A stretch of DNA of 64,000 nucleotides from positions 405,361 through 469,360 of the forward strand of contig NZ_LT896588.1 of the NCBI RefSeq assembly GCF_900186615.1. Direction: 5' to 3'. Source of the DNA: Parabacteroides bouchesdurhonensis. Its GTDB lineage: Bacteria > Bacteroidota > Bacteroidia > Bacteroidales > Tannerellaceae. Position 1 is the first letter of the stretch. Every line of letters starts with the position of its first letter. Below, in pieces: positions 1 through 8,475 of the stretch. Made by a program: the position numbers and the translations under genes. The notes beneath the pieces were generated by a model that saw nothing but the letters and a program-made list of their open reading frames with translations, had not been told where the DNA came from and searched no databases.

Positions 1-648
1 CGTAGTATAAAACGGATGATGCGTATAAGAAGTCAATGACACATAATCATCAGGATTCAAACCCAACTCCTTAGCAAAACTCATTGGTGTATAATCTTTT
101 CCTTTATAAGTAAATGTTTCAGGAAGCTCACCAAGATAAGCATCAATAATACCATCAAAGCCTTTTTTCCAAGCTGTAGACAATTTTCCATTCGGATTCT
201 TTATCAATGTACTTAAATATGCAGTAGCAACCTGTTCCATTTCACTATGAGCGTGCATGTCTTCACCATATTGCAAACCGGTCATCACTTCCTCCGGGAC
301 AACGCCATAGTTTTTCCATGCGTATAAAACATCATAAAAAGAACCACCTTGCGCAAAGTTCAGTTTCCCGTGAAGTCTTACATATTTATCTGCTTTATCT
401 TTATAAGAATGGTTTACAATATACATTTCGGATAAATCATATTCTCCTTTACCCATACGAAGCAATTCTGACTCCAAGAATCCCAACGTAGAAAAACACC
501 AGCATGTTCCTGTACGATTTTGATTTTTAACCGAAGTAATTTTCAATTCTTTAACCGGAGTGAAAACATAATCTCCCTGTGTTTCCTGCGCACCCACCGT
601 TGTAAGTGAACATGCCAATAATAAACTGGCGGCGATAAGTCTCTTCAT
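1..648 (-). CDS. C1-family (papain/bleomycin hydrolase-like) peptidase, 3' end outside window
   Basis: The reading frame starts with ATG at 646-648 and runs leftwards off the window, so only the first 216 codons are visible. The product begins MKRLIAASLLLACSLTTVGA, a signal peptide, so it should be exported. About 25 residues further on is QNRTGTCWCFSTLGFLESE, which matches the active-site cysteine segment of C1 peptidases of the PepC/bleomycin hydrolase type (Q, then C-W-x-F-S). The catalytic His and Asn would lie in the missing part. The family consists of cysteine aminopeptidases; exported copies are common in Bacteroides. The gene is divergent from proC and shares a 110-bp control region with it. 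The peptidase call is secure from the motif; the exact specificity is not known. Confidence 0.85.
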   Translation of the reverse strand, partial: MKRLIAASLLLACSLTTVGAQETQGDYVFTPVKELKITSVKNQNRTGTCWCFSTLGFLESELLRMGKGEYDLSEMYIVNHSYKDKADKYVRLHGKLNFAQGGSFYDVLYAWKNYGVVPEEVMTGLQYGEDMHAHSEMEQVATAYLSTLIKNPNGKLSTAWKKGFDGIIDAYLGELPETFTYKGKDYTPMSFAKELGLNPDDYVSLTSYTHHPFYTT

Positions 649-692
649 ATTCTTATTATTAATTATTAAATTAGCAATTAGTCATTTGCCTG

Positions 693-724
693 CAAATGTA
701 ATAGATTTATTTTATATACATTTG
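693..724. promoter_or_regulatory. Divergent -7 elements for peptidase and proC
   Basis: TACATTTG occurs on the plus strand at 717-724 and again on the minus strand at 693-700. Both fit the Bacteroides -7 consensus TAnnTTTG. TTTG cores exist further upstream on each strand (685-688 plus, 727-730 minus), but the spacings of 28 and 26 bases are longer than the usual 19-23, so the -33 parts are doubtful. The two boxes form an inverted repeat with 16 bases between. Confidence 0.55.
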
Positions 725-758
725 TACAAAACATGATTATTAATTAAATAACTAACAA

Positions 759-1562
759 ATGAAAATAACAATCATCGGCTCCGGAAACATGGGAGGAGCT
801 ATTGCCCGCGGTCTGGCCCAAAGCCCTGTATTCAAAGCATCCGATATAACTTGCACGGCTCATTCGGAAGAAACATTAACTAGAATGCGAATGGCTAATC
901 CAGATTTTATCCTGTCCCATAATAACATTGAATCTGTTCAAGGCAGAGACATTGTAGTTATTGCAGTTAAGCCATGGAAAGTTGAAACGATTATAAACGA
1001 AATAAAACCGGTGTTAGATTACAATAAACAAATTATCGTATCCGTTGCAGCCGGTATTACTTTTGAACAATTAAATACATTTCTTGCAAAAGAAACTGAT
1101 TCTAAAAAAATGATTCATCCTGCCATTTTCCGGGCAATACCAAATACAGCTATAGAAATATGTAGCAGTATGACATTCGTTTCCGCATATAATAGTTCCC
1201 AAGAACAAACAGACGTAATTCTTAACATTTTTAATGAACTTGGCAATACTTTATTAATAGAAGAACGATTAATGACAGCCGGAACAGCACTAGCTTCCTG
1301 TGGTATTGCTTTTGCTTTTCGTTATATTCGCGCAGCTATAGAAGGAGGTGTAGAATTAGGTTTTTATCCAAAACAGGCACAAGAAATAGTTGCATATACA
1401 GTAAAAGGGGCAGTAGATTTATTACTTAAAAACAAAAGCAACCCCGAAGTAGAAATTGACAAAGTGACTACTCCCGGAGGTATAACCATTAAAGGATTAA
1501 ACGAAATGGAACTATCCGGCTTTACACCTGCTATCATAAAAGGGTTAAAAGCCTGCAAATAG
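759..1562 (+). CDS. proC: Pyrroline-5-carboxylate reductase
   Basis: The 267-residue protein catalyses the last step of proline synthesis, NAD(P)H-dependent reduction of pyrroline-5-carboxylate in the cytoplasm. The N-terminus MKITIIGSGNMGGAIARGL is the Rossmann dinucleotide-binding motif (GxGxMG). A ProC-type C-terminal dimerisation domain follows, with the segment TTPGGITIKGLNEME near residues 238-252, matching the family signature (TSPGGTTxxgl). Length matches the family (about 260-280). The ATG at 759 is the first codon of the Rossmann strand, so the start is not in doubt. The gene is monocistronic, with a hairpin terminator 11 bases after the stop. The partner genes proB and proA lie about 24 kb away in the same orientation. 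Confidence 0.95.
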   Translation: MKITIIGSGNMGGAIARGLAQSPVFKASDITCTAHSEETLTRMRMANPDFILSHNNIESVQGRDIVVIAVKPWKVETIINEIKPVLDYNKQIIVSVAAGITFEQLNTFLAKETDSKKMIHPAIFRAIPNTAIEICSSMTFVSAYNSSQEQTDVILNIFNELGNTLLIEERLMTAGTALASCGIAFAFRYIRAAIEGGVELGFYPKQAQEIVAYTVKGAVDLLLKNKSNPEVEIDKVTTPGGITIKGLNEMELSGFTPAIIKGLKACK

Positions 1563-1572
1563 AAACTTTACT

Positions 1573-1607
1573 CCTGTTTGATAAATAATGTTTATTCATC
1601 AAACAGG
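1573..1607 (+). terminator. proC terminator
   Basis: CCTGTTTGAT (1573-1582) pairs perfectly with ATCAAACAGG (1598-1607). After one mismatch the stem continues with AATAA/TTATT around a 3-base loop. An AT-rich tail follows. It lies 11 bases after the proC stop codon. Confidence 0.75.
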
Positions 1608-1893
1608 AAATAAATTTACCTTCCTCATTTATCAAATAGAAAACCACATTGAATAACAAGCATATAAAAATTCCATTTTTCGACAAAGTGTTAAAAATTC
1701 ACCCGTAAACAAAAATTTAACATTAAAAAGCACATTTTTATTTTCCAAACATCTTATATTCGCTGCGTCGTTTATTAAAATATTTAACGAATGCCGTTGC
1801 CAAAAACTAAAGATTTGGTCAACAACAAAAGGAAAAAAATCACAGCATACTACAAAGTATGCCAATTTATCCACTTTATAAAAATAACCTTGT
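1608..1893 (+). other. AT-rich leader region of the first SusC gene
   Basis: This 286-base gap has no credible gene. TATATTCG at 1755-1762 is a 7 of 8 match to the -7 consensus, without a good -33 partner. GCATACT (1845-1851) and AGTATGC (1856-1862) form a perfect 7-bp hairpin with a 4-base loop, 31 bases before the SusC start codon, so it would be in the 5' untranslated region. No Shine-Dalgarno sequence is seen. Confidence 0.4.
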
Positions 1894-4800
1894 ATGAGTA
1901 GAAATGTCAGACAAAGGAAAAAGCTCGTTCAAACAGCAATCATTCTCGGGCTTTTATCCGGCATTGGAACAATTAATGCTGATGCCGTTGTTCCTTCAGA
2001 GGGAATCACAATTTCACAACAGAAAGAAATTGTTGTAAAAGGAACAGTTAAAGACAAAACTGGAGAAACCATCCCAGGAGCGAACATTGTAGTGAAAGGA
2101 ACAAATGCAGGTACTACCACCGATTATGATGGTAACTTTTCATTACAAGTTCCGGCAAACGCCATCCTCGAAGTATCTTTTATCGGATACAAAACAGCTG
2201 ATGTAGCAGTAAACAATCAAAACAACATTAATGTTGTTTTGTCTTCAACAGTTGAAGAACTCGACGAAGTAGTAGTAACTGCTTTAGGTATTAGACGCGA
2301 AAAGAAAGCGCTAGGTTATGCTATGCAGGAAATCAAAACTGAAAGCATGGCCGAAATTCGTTCGGAAAGTGTAGCAAACATGCTACAAGGTAAAGTTGCA
2401 GGTGTACAAATCTCCCAATCTGCAACAGGTGTCGGAGGTTCTACCCGTGTTGTATTACGTGGTACGACATCTTTAAGTGGTAATAACCAACCATTATGGG
2501 TTGTCGATGGTATGCCTATTAGCGACAATCAAACAGACAAAGCCGGCCAATGGGGTGGTATTGACTACTCTGGCGCTGCTGCCGAAATTAACCCTGAAGA
2601 CATCGAAAGCATTTCTGTATTGAAAGGTGCCAACGCCGCTGCAATGTACGGTTCTCGTGCACAAAACGGTGTTATTATCGTAACAACTAAAAAAGGAAAA
2701 TCCGGAAAATTACAATTAGAATATAACGGAAATATCCATTTTAGTAAAGCATACGACTCTTATGAATATCAAAACATCTATGGGCAAGGTTCAGGTGGCA
2801 CTTTTACTGTAGGTGCTACAGAAAGTTGGGGTCCTAAAATGACCGGGCAGATGATTGATAACTGGCGTGGCGCAAATGGTATCTACAAAGACAGCCGCTA
2901 CGACACTCAGTACGCTTTCCTTCCTCAAGATAATTACGTTGAAGAATTTTATCGTACCGGTGTTAATTACACAAATACTTTAACTGCATCTGGAGGTTCT
3001 GATAACCTAACCTCTCGATTTTCTTTCTCCGATTCAAGGAATCAGGGTATTACCCCTAATCATTCTTTGAACAAACAATACTATGATTTAAGTAGTGAAT
3101 TCAAAAGTAAATATTTAGACATTAACGCAAAAATTAACTTCATGCGCCAAAAAGGTAACAACCGTCCTGCATTAGGAGAATATGGTATCATGAAATCGTT
3201 AATTACATTGCCACGCGGTATTCGTTTATCTGATTTGAGAAACCCTGTAGGGCTAGACGGATACACGGTTAACTGGACCGGACAAAGTAATGAGTTCAGA
3301 AATCCATTTACCGACACAATGACTGAGAATGGAAATCAAGATGAACGTAATCGTCTTATCGGAAAAGTCCAATTGACAGGTAAAATAACTGATTATTTAA
3401 GAGTTACCGGACGTGTTGGTATTGACTGGTATCATGATCAAATCAGAAATTACGGATCATATACACAAACCTACACTTCAACATCTTATTCTCACACAAT
3501 GGCAACCAACCAAGAGTTCAATGCCGATTTGATGTTGAATTTTGACAAACAATTTGGAGACTTCTCTGTTATTGCTAATTTAGGAACTGCTACAACAAGT
3601 TTCAAATGGAATAATGTAAGTGGTTCATCCGGTTATTTCAGTATTCCTCATTTGATAGCATTGGGCAACGGTAACAACCAAACTACATCTGAAGGATATT
3701 CAAAAAAACGCGTAAACTCAATTTTAGGAAACGCAACTATCGGTTGGAAGAGCCGTATCTATTTAGATGTAACAGCTCGTAACGACTGGTCTTCCACATT
3801 GCCATCCAACAACTGGTCTTATTTCTATCCATCTGTCAGCTTATCTGGTATCTTGTCAGAAATGATTAAATTGCCGGAACAAATCACTTATTGGAAGATT
3901 CGCGGATCATTTGCAAAAGTTGGTAACGATACCAATCCATACAGATTATTAAGCGTATACACTCTGGATAAGACCAATGGTGACATTTTGAATGCTACTG
4001 CATCTACCACATTCCCATTGACAAATTTGAAACCGGAAGATACCCGCTCATATGAAGTAGGTACCGAATATCGTATGTTCAACGGACGTTTAGGACTTGA
4101 TTTCACATACTATAATGCAAATACAATCAATCAGATTTTAACAGTTAAAGTTCCTATTTCTTCAGGATATTCATCTAAATTAATCAATGCCGGTAAAATG
4201 AAGAGTTACGGTTTGGAAGTATCTCTAACCGGCACTCCGATCCAAACAAAAGATTGGACATGGGATGTTACCTTAAACTGGGGATTAAACCGTACAGAAT
4301 GTGTTGAACTGGATCCTAATTTGAAACGATTCGTTATTGGTGAAACTCGTATCGGTAAAGTTGTTGTTGATGAAGGTGGCCGTTATGGTGATATCGTAGG
4401 TATAGGCTATAAACGTGATGCAAACGGACGTGTTTTAATAGGTGATAATGGTTTACCTATTACAGAATCTGAAAAAGTATTAGGAAACATGACTCCTGAT
4501 TGGACAGGTTCATTCAGCACATCTTTACGTTGGAAGAACTTATCATTAAACGCATTGATTGACGTTCGCTGCGGTGGTGATTTGATATCAACAACAGACT
4601 TGTATGCTTCTTCAGCAGGTGCATCAAAACGCACTTTAGCTGGCCGTGAAGAGGGCATGGTCGTTAATGGTATCGTTGAATCCACAGGACAAGAAAATAC
4701 CAAAACAGTATCAGCCCAGTCTTACTGGTCCGCTATCGGAGGTGCTTACGGTGTGGCTGAAGAATTTATGTATGACGCTTCTTATGTGAAATTCCGTGAA

Positions 4801-5019
4801 TTATCAATCGGTTACACATTACCTAAAGCATGGTTGAAAGATCTGCCTATCCAAAGTGTAAAACTGTCTGCCGTAGGTCGTGATTTGTTCTATATATTCA
4901 AAAACGCACCGGTTACTCCGGAAGCATCATTCTCTCGTGAAGATTATGCACAAGCATTTGAATATGCAGCATTACCTTCAACTCGTTCATTTGGTTTTAC
5001 ACTTAATGTTAAATTCTAA
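1894..5019 (+). CDS. SusC/RagA-family TonB-dependent outer-membrane transporter (locus 1)
   Basis: The 1041-residue protein is an outer-membrane beta-barrel that imports oligomers captured by its SusD partner. A signal sequence covers residues 1 to about 30. Residues about 47-115 are a carboxypeptidase-regulatory-like domain (GTVKDKTGETIPGANIVVKG). A TonB-box-like stretch, EELDEVVVTALGI, follows near residues 120-132, then the plug domain (ANMLQGKVAGVQI, WVVDGMPI, VLKGANAAAMYGSRAQNGVI) and the long barrel. The chain ends in an aromatic residue, ...FTLNVKF, as expected for BamA-dependent barrels. Length is typical (about 1000-1100). There is no N-terminal STN domain, so no direct sigma-factor signalling is expected. 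The SusD partner starts 16 bases downstream. No regulator or enzyme is attached to this pair, so its substrate cannot be predicted. Confidence 0.93.
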   Translation: MSRNVRQRKKLVQTAIILGLLSGIGTINADAVVPSEGITISQQKEIVVKGTVKDKTGETIPGANIVVKGTNAGTTTDYDGNFSLQVPANAILEVSFIGYKTADVAVNNQNNINVVLSSTVEELDEVVVTALGIRREKKALGYAMQEIKTESMAEIRSESVANMLQGKVAGVQISQSATGVGGSTRVVLRGTTSLSGNNQPLWVVDGMPISDNQTDKAGQWGGIDYSGAAAEINPEDIESISVLKGANAAAMYGSRAQNGVIIVTTKKGKSGKLQLEYNGNIHFSKAYDSYEYQNIYGQGSGGTFTVGATESWGPKMTGQMIDNWRGANGIYKDSRYDTQYAFLPQDNYVEEFYRTGVNYTNTLTASGGSDNLTSRFSFSDSRNQGITPNHSLNKQYYDLSSEFKSKYLDINAKINFMRQKGNNRPALGEYGIMKSLITLPRGIRLSDLRNPVGLDGYTVNWTGQSNEFRNPFTDTMTENGNQDERNRLIGKVQLTGKITDYLRVTGRVGIDWYHDQIRNYGSYTQTYTSTSYSHTMATNQEFNADLMLNFDKQFGDFSVIANLGTATTSFKWNNVSGSSGYFSIPHLIALGNGNNQTTSEGYSKKRVNSILGNATIGWKSRIYLDVTARNDWSSTLPSNNWSYFYPSVSLSGILSEMIKLPEQITYWKIRGSFAKVGNDTNPYRLLSVYTLDKTNGDILNATASTTFPLTNLKPEDTRSYEVGTEYRMFNGRLGLDFTYYNANTINQILTVKVPISSGYSSKLINAGKMKSYGLEVSLTGTPIQTKDWTWDVTLNWGLNRTECVELDPNLKRFVIGETRIGKVVVDEGGRYGDIVGIGYKRDANGRVLIGDNGLPITESEKVLGNMTPDWTGSFSTSLRWKNLSLNALIDVRCGGDLISTTDLYASSAGASKRTLAGREEGMVVNGIVESTGQENTKTVSAQSYWSAIGGAYGVAEEFMYDASYVKFRELSIGYTLPKAWLKDLPIQSVKLSAVGRDLFYIFKNAPVTPEASFSREDYAQAFEYAALPSTRSFGFTLNVKF

Positions 5020-5034
5020 TTTCACTGATTTATT

Positions 5035-6654
5035 ATGAAAATGTTCAAACAAAAAATAACATTAGTCCTTGCCCTAGTTACTGGCGCTTTAACAAGTTGT
5101 ACTGGTAACTTCGAGGAGATGAATGTAAATCCCAAACAACCAGTGGCTGTAAGTCCGGCTCTGCTTTTGCCGAAGATGGAAGAATACGGTTTCAATTGTC
5201 GTTCATGGGAATATCAGGTAGGTGAAAACTTACATGCAAATCAGTATGCGCAATACATTGCTTGCTCCACAACATCATTCAATACGGATCGTTACGCATG
5301 GAGAGACAGTTGGGTAACAGACGGATACTGGAAACCTTTTTACTTGTATTATGCTAACAACCTATATACAGTAAAGAACTCGCTAGAAGCCAATCCTCAA
5401 TACAGCAACATGTATCAGGTAATGCGTATTTTAGGAGCAATGGTTGCTTCAAGAACTACTGATGTATTTGGTGACATTCCTTATTTTGAAGCAGGCCAGG
5501 GAACTTTATCTCCTGCCTACGACAGTCAGAAAGACATCTATTATGATTTGTTCAAAGAGCTGGATGAAGCTATTGCCAGCTTGAAAGCAAATAAGAATGA
5601 TGCAACACAAAGCGCTTACGGAACATCGGATATCATCTATGGTGGTGATCTGGATAAATGGATCAAATTAGGAAACTCTGTCCGTTTGCGCCTTGCTATG
5701 CGTATCTCTTTTGTTGATGCAGAAAAAGCAAAATTAGAAGGAGAAAAAGCGCTTAAGGAAAGTTTGATAGACAGTAATGACGACACTGCAGGTATTAAGC
5801 AAGATACAAGAAGCAACGGCCACTCTCTTTGGGTTATCAGCTTCTGGAATGAATTCCGTGTCAGCAAAACAATAATAGACAAGATGCTGTATGAAAGTAG
5901 TGTAGAAGACCCACGTTTGCCTTTACACTTCAGTCAGACAGAAGCATATGTTAATGGAACTTCTGATGTAAGATGGAGAGGTCTGCCTAATGGTCTGCCT
6001 ACAAATATGATAAATAATGCCGACCAATACCCGGATTATACCCCATCAAATATTTCTTGTATTTGGGGATATAACTCTTGCGGTAACTGGAATTCTAATC
6101 CTAAAGGCTCTGGTGTTCCCGCTCCTAATTCATATTATGCGCAAGTAACTAAGCCATTCATTATTTTTAATTATGCAGAAGTTTGTTTCTTGAAAGCAGA
6201 AGCTGCTATTCGCGGATGGGCTGGCGCCGGTGATGCAAAAGCCAACTATGAAGCAGGTATCCGTGCGTCATTCAGTGAAGCAAGAGAAAATGCAGATCCA
6301 ACGGTTTACACAACTGACAATGATGATGCATATATCAATGGAGGTAATGTAAAATGGGACGAAAGTCTGGATTTTGAAGGAAAGTTGAAAAAAATCATCA
6401 CTCAAAAATGGATCGGTATATATCCAAATGGTGTTGAAGCATGGTCAGAATTCCGTCGTACAGGTTATCCAGATTTTACGCCGGTTGTAGAAAGTGAACT
6501 AAGTATCCTTCCACAAGGAACATTTATCAAAAAACTTCGTTATCTTGATGACGAGTTAACAATGAATGAAAATGCAAAAAATCCGAACCTGAACCAAGGT
6601 AAAGGCGACGGACAAAACGTTAGAGTATGGTGGGATACGGGTAGATATAAATAA
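5035..6654 (+). CDS. SusD/RagB-like surface lipoprotein, SusD-like_2 type (locus 1)
   Basis: The 539-residue lipoprotein is the substrate-binding lid of the preceding SusC. The signal peptide ends in a lipobox, LTSC, with Cys near residue 22. After it comes the conserved N-terminal NFEEMNVNPKQPVAVSP, typical of the SusD-like_2 group (Pfam PF12771) rather than classic SusD. TPR-like helices follow (MRILGAMVASRTTDVFGDIPYFEA), and the C-terminal segment has QKWIGIYPNGVEAWSEFRRT, also characteristic of this group. The start could be the ATG at 5035 or the second ATG at 5041; both give a good signal peptide. The gene follows SusC directly, and a strong terminator closes the pair, which marks it as a two-gene operon. 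Confidence 0.92.
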   Translation: MKMFKQKITLVLALVTGALTSCTGNFEEMNVNPKQPVAVSPALLLPKMEEYGFNCRSWEYQVGENLHANQYAQYIACSTTSFNTDRYAWRDSWVTDGYWKPFYLYYANNLYTVKNSLEANPQYSNMYQVMRILGAMVASRTTDVFGDIPYFEAGQGTLSPAYDSQKDIYYDLFKELDEAIASLKANKNDATQSAYGTSDIIYGGDLDKWIKLGNSVRLRLAMRISFVDAEKAKLEGEKALKESLIDSNDDTAGIKQDTRSNGHSLWVISFWNEFRVSKTIIDKMLYESSVEDPRLPLHFSQTEAYVNGTSDVRWRGLPNGLPTNMINNADQYPDYTPSNISCIWGYNSCGNWNSNPKGSGVPAPNSYYAQVTKPFIIFNYAEVCFLKAEAAIRGWAGAGDAKANYEAGIRASFSEARENADPTVYTTDNDDAYINGGNVKWDESLDFEGKLKKIITQKWIGIYPNGVEAWSEFRRTGYPDFTPVVESELSILPQGTFIKKLRYLDDELTMNENAKNPNLNQGKGDGQNVRVWWDTGRYK

Positions 6655-6680
6655 TCACTTCTCACATATTTAAATTATAT

Positions 6681-6718
6681 AAAGGGGCTGTCTGACACAA
6701 GTTGAAGACAGTCCCTTT
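6681..6718 (+). terminator. Terminator of SusC/SusD locus 1
   Basis: AAAGGGGCTGTCT (6681-6693) pairs with AGACAGTCCCTTT (6706-6718), 13 bp with one G-U wobble and a 12-base loop. It lies 26 bases after the SusD stop. Confidence 0.8.
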
Positions 6719-7062
6719 ACTAATTCAGAAAGATCAATCATTCAGTACCCTGATGGATTTACAACCGGATCCTTCAGTTTTTCGTCACTCATAATCAGTT
6801 ATTAATGACTAATACTGAATGGTTGAACAGTCTAATATATGTTAATTGAAAGACAATAGCTTTGATTCATTTTCAAAAGAGCTAACCTTTGAACATAAAA
6901 GTCCCGTCTTAACATTTCAAAAGAGCAGACCTTTGAAGTGTTAAGACGGGACTTCTTTATGCAAAAGATATATCCTTTTTATAGAAGCTTCCATACCTGC
7001 ATAGGAAAATATTATTTCCATAAAATTATATTCGAAAATATTAAAAAGAAAGAAAAATATCC
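6719..7062. other. Gene-free stretch with inverted and direct repeats
   Basis: No gene of normal size is present. TCAATCATTCAGTA (6734-6747) and TACTGAATGGTTGA (6813-6826) form an inverted repeat about 65 bases apart. Between them the minus strand holds a 16-codon ATG frame (6747-6797) without a ribosome-binding site. A duplicated 23-base unit and a very long hairpin lie at 6871-6954 and are listed separately. Confidence 0.4.
6871..6954 (+). repeat. Duplicated 23-base unit with a 23-bp hairpin
   Basis: TTTCAAAAGAGC..ACCTTTGAA occurs at 6871-6893 and again at 6915-6937 with only two differences. The second copy is nested in a hairpin whose arms are 6899-6921 and 6932-6954: AAGTCCCGTCTTAACA pairs perfectly with TGTTAAGACGGGACTT, then one T-G wobble, then TTCAAA with TTTGAA. 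The loop is 10 bases. The hairpin could be a second terminator protecting the ROK gene, or an RNA-level element. Which of these it is cannot be decided here. Confidence 0.6.
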
Positions 7063-7070
7063 TAACTTTG
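7063..7070 (+). promoter_or_regulatory. -7 element for the ROK gene
   Basis: TAACTTTG fits the TAnnTTTG consensus and lies 48 bases before the ATG. No TTTG is present at the expected -33 position. Confidence 0.5.
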
Positions 7071-7118
7071 GCAACATAGGACAGGAATACAAAAACTTTG
7101 ATCTAAATTAATTATATT

Positions 7119-8324
7119 ATGGCTACAAATTTTTCTTTTACAGACTGCAGCTCCAAAAACGCAACTTTGAAAAAACGGATCATACAATACCTTATTATAT
7201 CCTGCAATTCTTCAATTGCCGATATTGCAAAAGAAATGGAATTAAGTGTCCCGACTGTCACCAAACTAGTCATGGAGTTACTGGAAGATGGCTACATTCT
7301 TGATTCAGGAAAACAAAACACAAACGGAGGACGGAAGCCTAATATATATGGACTAAACCCGGAATCCGGTTACTTTGTAGGTGTAGATGTACAAAGAAAA
7401 CGCGTTTTACTTGCCACTATAGATTTCAATGGTAAACTTATTGATCAGAATGAGACTGTTCCCTATGTTCTGGAAAATACGCCCGAAGCTTTAGAACAAT
7501 TATGCTCTATTATAGAAACATATATAAATAATTTGCCTATTGAAAGAAACAAGATCTTACAGGTTGGTGTCAATATGAGCGGACGCATTAACTCTATATC
7601 CGGATATTCATATAGTTTCTTTTATTTTAGCGAACGTCCACTTTCTCAGATCATTGAAGACTACATCCAGATTCCCGTAAATCTGGAGAATGATTCGAGA
7701 GCAATGATGTACGGGGAATACATGGCAGGGAGTGTGAAAGGTGAAAAAGATATATTATTCATTAATATAAATTGGGGACTCGGCGCGGGAATCATTACCG
7801 ACGGGAAATTATATTATGGAAAATCCGGATTTTCCGGAGAATTTGGTCATATAAGTGCCTTCGACAATGAAATTATTTGTCGATGCGGAAAAAAGGGATG
7901 CCTGGAAACCGAAGCTTCCGGATACGCTATCCAAAGAATATTGTTAGAACGCCATGCACAGGGAAGTACAACAATACTATCCGATAAAATAAAAGAAACC
8001 GGAGATATAACATTAAACGATTTTGTAGACGCCGTACTCAAAGAAGATATATTGGCTATTGAAATTTTAGAATATGTAGGACATAATCTCGGACGATGGA
8101 TTGCCGGATTAATCAATATATTTAATCCTGAACTGGTTATTTTAGGCGGTCCTATCTCTCAGACACAAGACTATATCCGCCTTCCAATCAAGAGTGCCAT
8201 TCGTAAGTATTCTTTAAACCTAGTTAACCAAGATACTAATTTAATAATTTCAAAATTAGGGGAGCGGGCCGGATTAATTGGCGCTTGTTTCCTTTCCAGA
8301 GGAAAGGTTCTTGATATGTTGTAA
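7119..8324 (+). CDS. ROK-family (NagC/Mlc-like) transcriptional repressor
   Basis: The 401-residue protein combines an N-terminal winged helix-turn-helix (residues about 15-75: IIQYLIISCNSSIADIAKEM, SVPTVTKLVMELLEDGYI, then GGRKPNIYGLNP) with a ROK sugar-binding fold. The zinc site is visible: GEFGH near 245 and CRCGKKGCLE near 254-263. The N-terminal phosphate-binding motif of ROK kinases (DxGxTK) is replaced by VDVQRKRVLL, so it should sense a sugar but not phosphorylate it. NDSRAMMYGE keeps the family's Asp. Known NagC, Mlc and XylR-type ROK proteins repress sugar operons until the sugar or its phosphate binds. Its position immediately before the epimerase-SusCD-oxidoreductase genes, with their own promoter, suggests it controls them. 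Confidence 0.9.
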   Translation: MATNFSFTDCSSKNATLKKRIIQYLIISCNSSIADIAKEMELSVPTVTKLVMELLEDGYILDSGKQNTNGGRKPNIYGLNPESGYFVGVDVQRKRVLLATIDFNGKLIDQNETVPYVLENTPEALEQLCSIIETYINNLPIERNKILQVGVNMSGRINSISGYSYSFFYFSERPLSQIIEDYIQIPVNLENDSRAMMYGEYMAGSVKGEKDILFININWGLGAGIITDGKLYYGKSGFSGEFGHISAFDNEIICRCGKKGCLETEASGYAIQRILLERHAQGSTTILSDKIKETGDITLNDFVDAVLKEDILAIEILEYVGHNLGRWIAGLINIFNPELVILGGPISQTQDYIRLPIKSAIRKYSLNLVNQDTNLIISKLGERAGLIGACFLSRGKVLDML

Positions 8325-8367
8325 AAAATAATTCAATAATTTATTAATCTTTTCTTGTTCTAGCCTA

Positions 8368-8397
8368 TTTGTTATTAAATTATTTTATTTACATTTG
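8368..8397 (+). promoter_or_regulatory. Promoter of the epimerase-SusCD-oxidoreductase locus
   Basis: TTTG (8368-8371), an 18-base spacer and TACATTTG (8390-8397) match the Bacteroides vegetative promoter closely. The start of transcription should fall near 8404, giving a leader of about 70 bases before the epimerase ATG. An operator for the ROK repressor would be expected here, but I see no clear palindrome. Confidence 0.7.
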
Positions 8398-8475
8398 TTG
8401 CAGAAACAAAAAGGAATGAAAATAATCTATAATAAAAAGCAACATTGTTGATATAAAGAACAAGGAGGATTAAAA

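Noticed and set aside
6747-6797. 16-codon minus-strand ATG frame (ends NPSGY)
   Set aside because: It lacks a ribosome-binding site and promoter and is enclosed by an inverted repeat; too short to support as a gene without conservation data.
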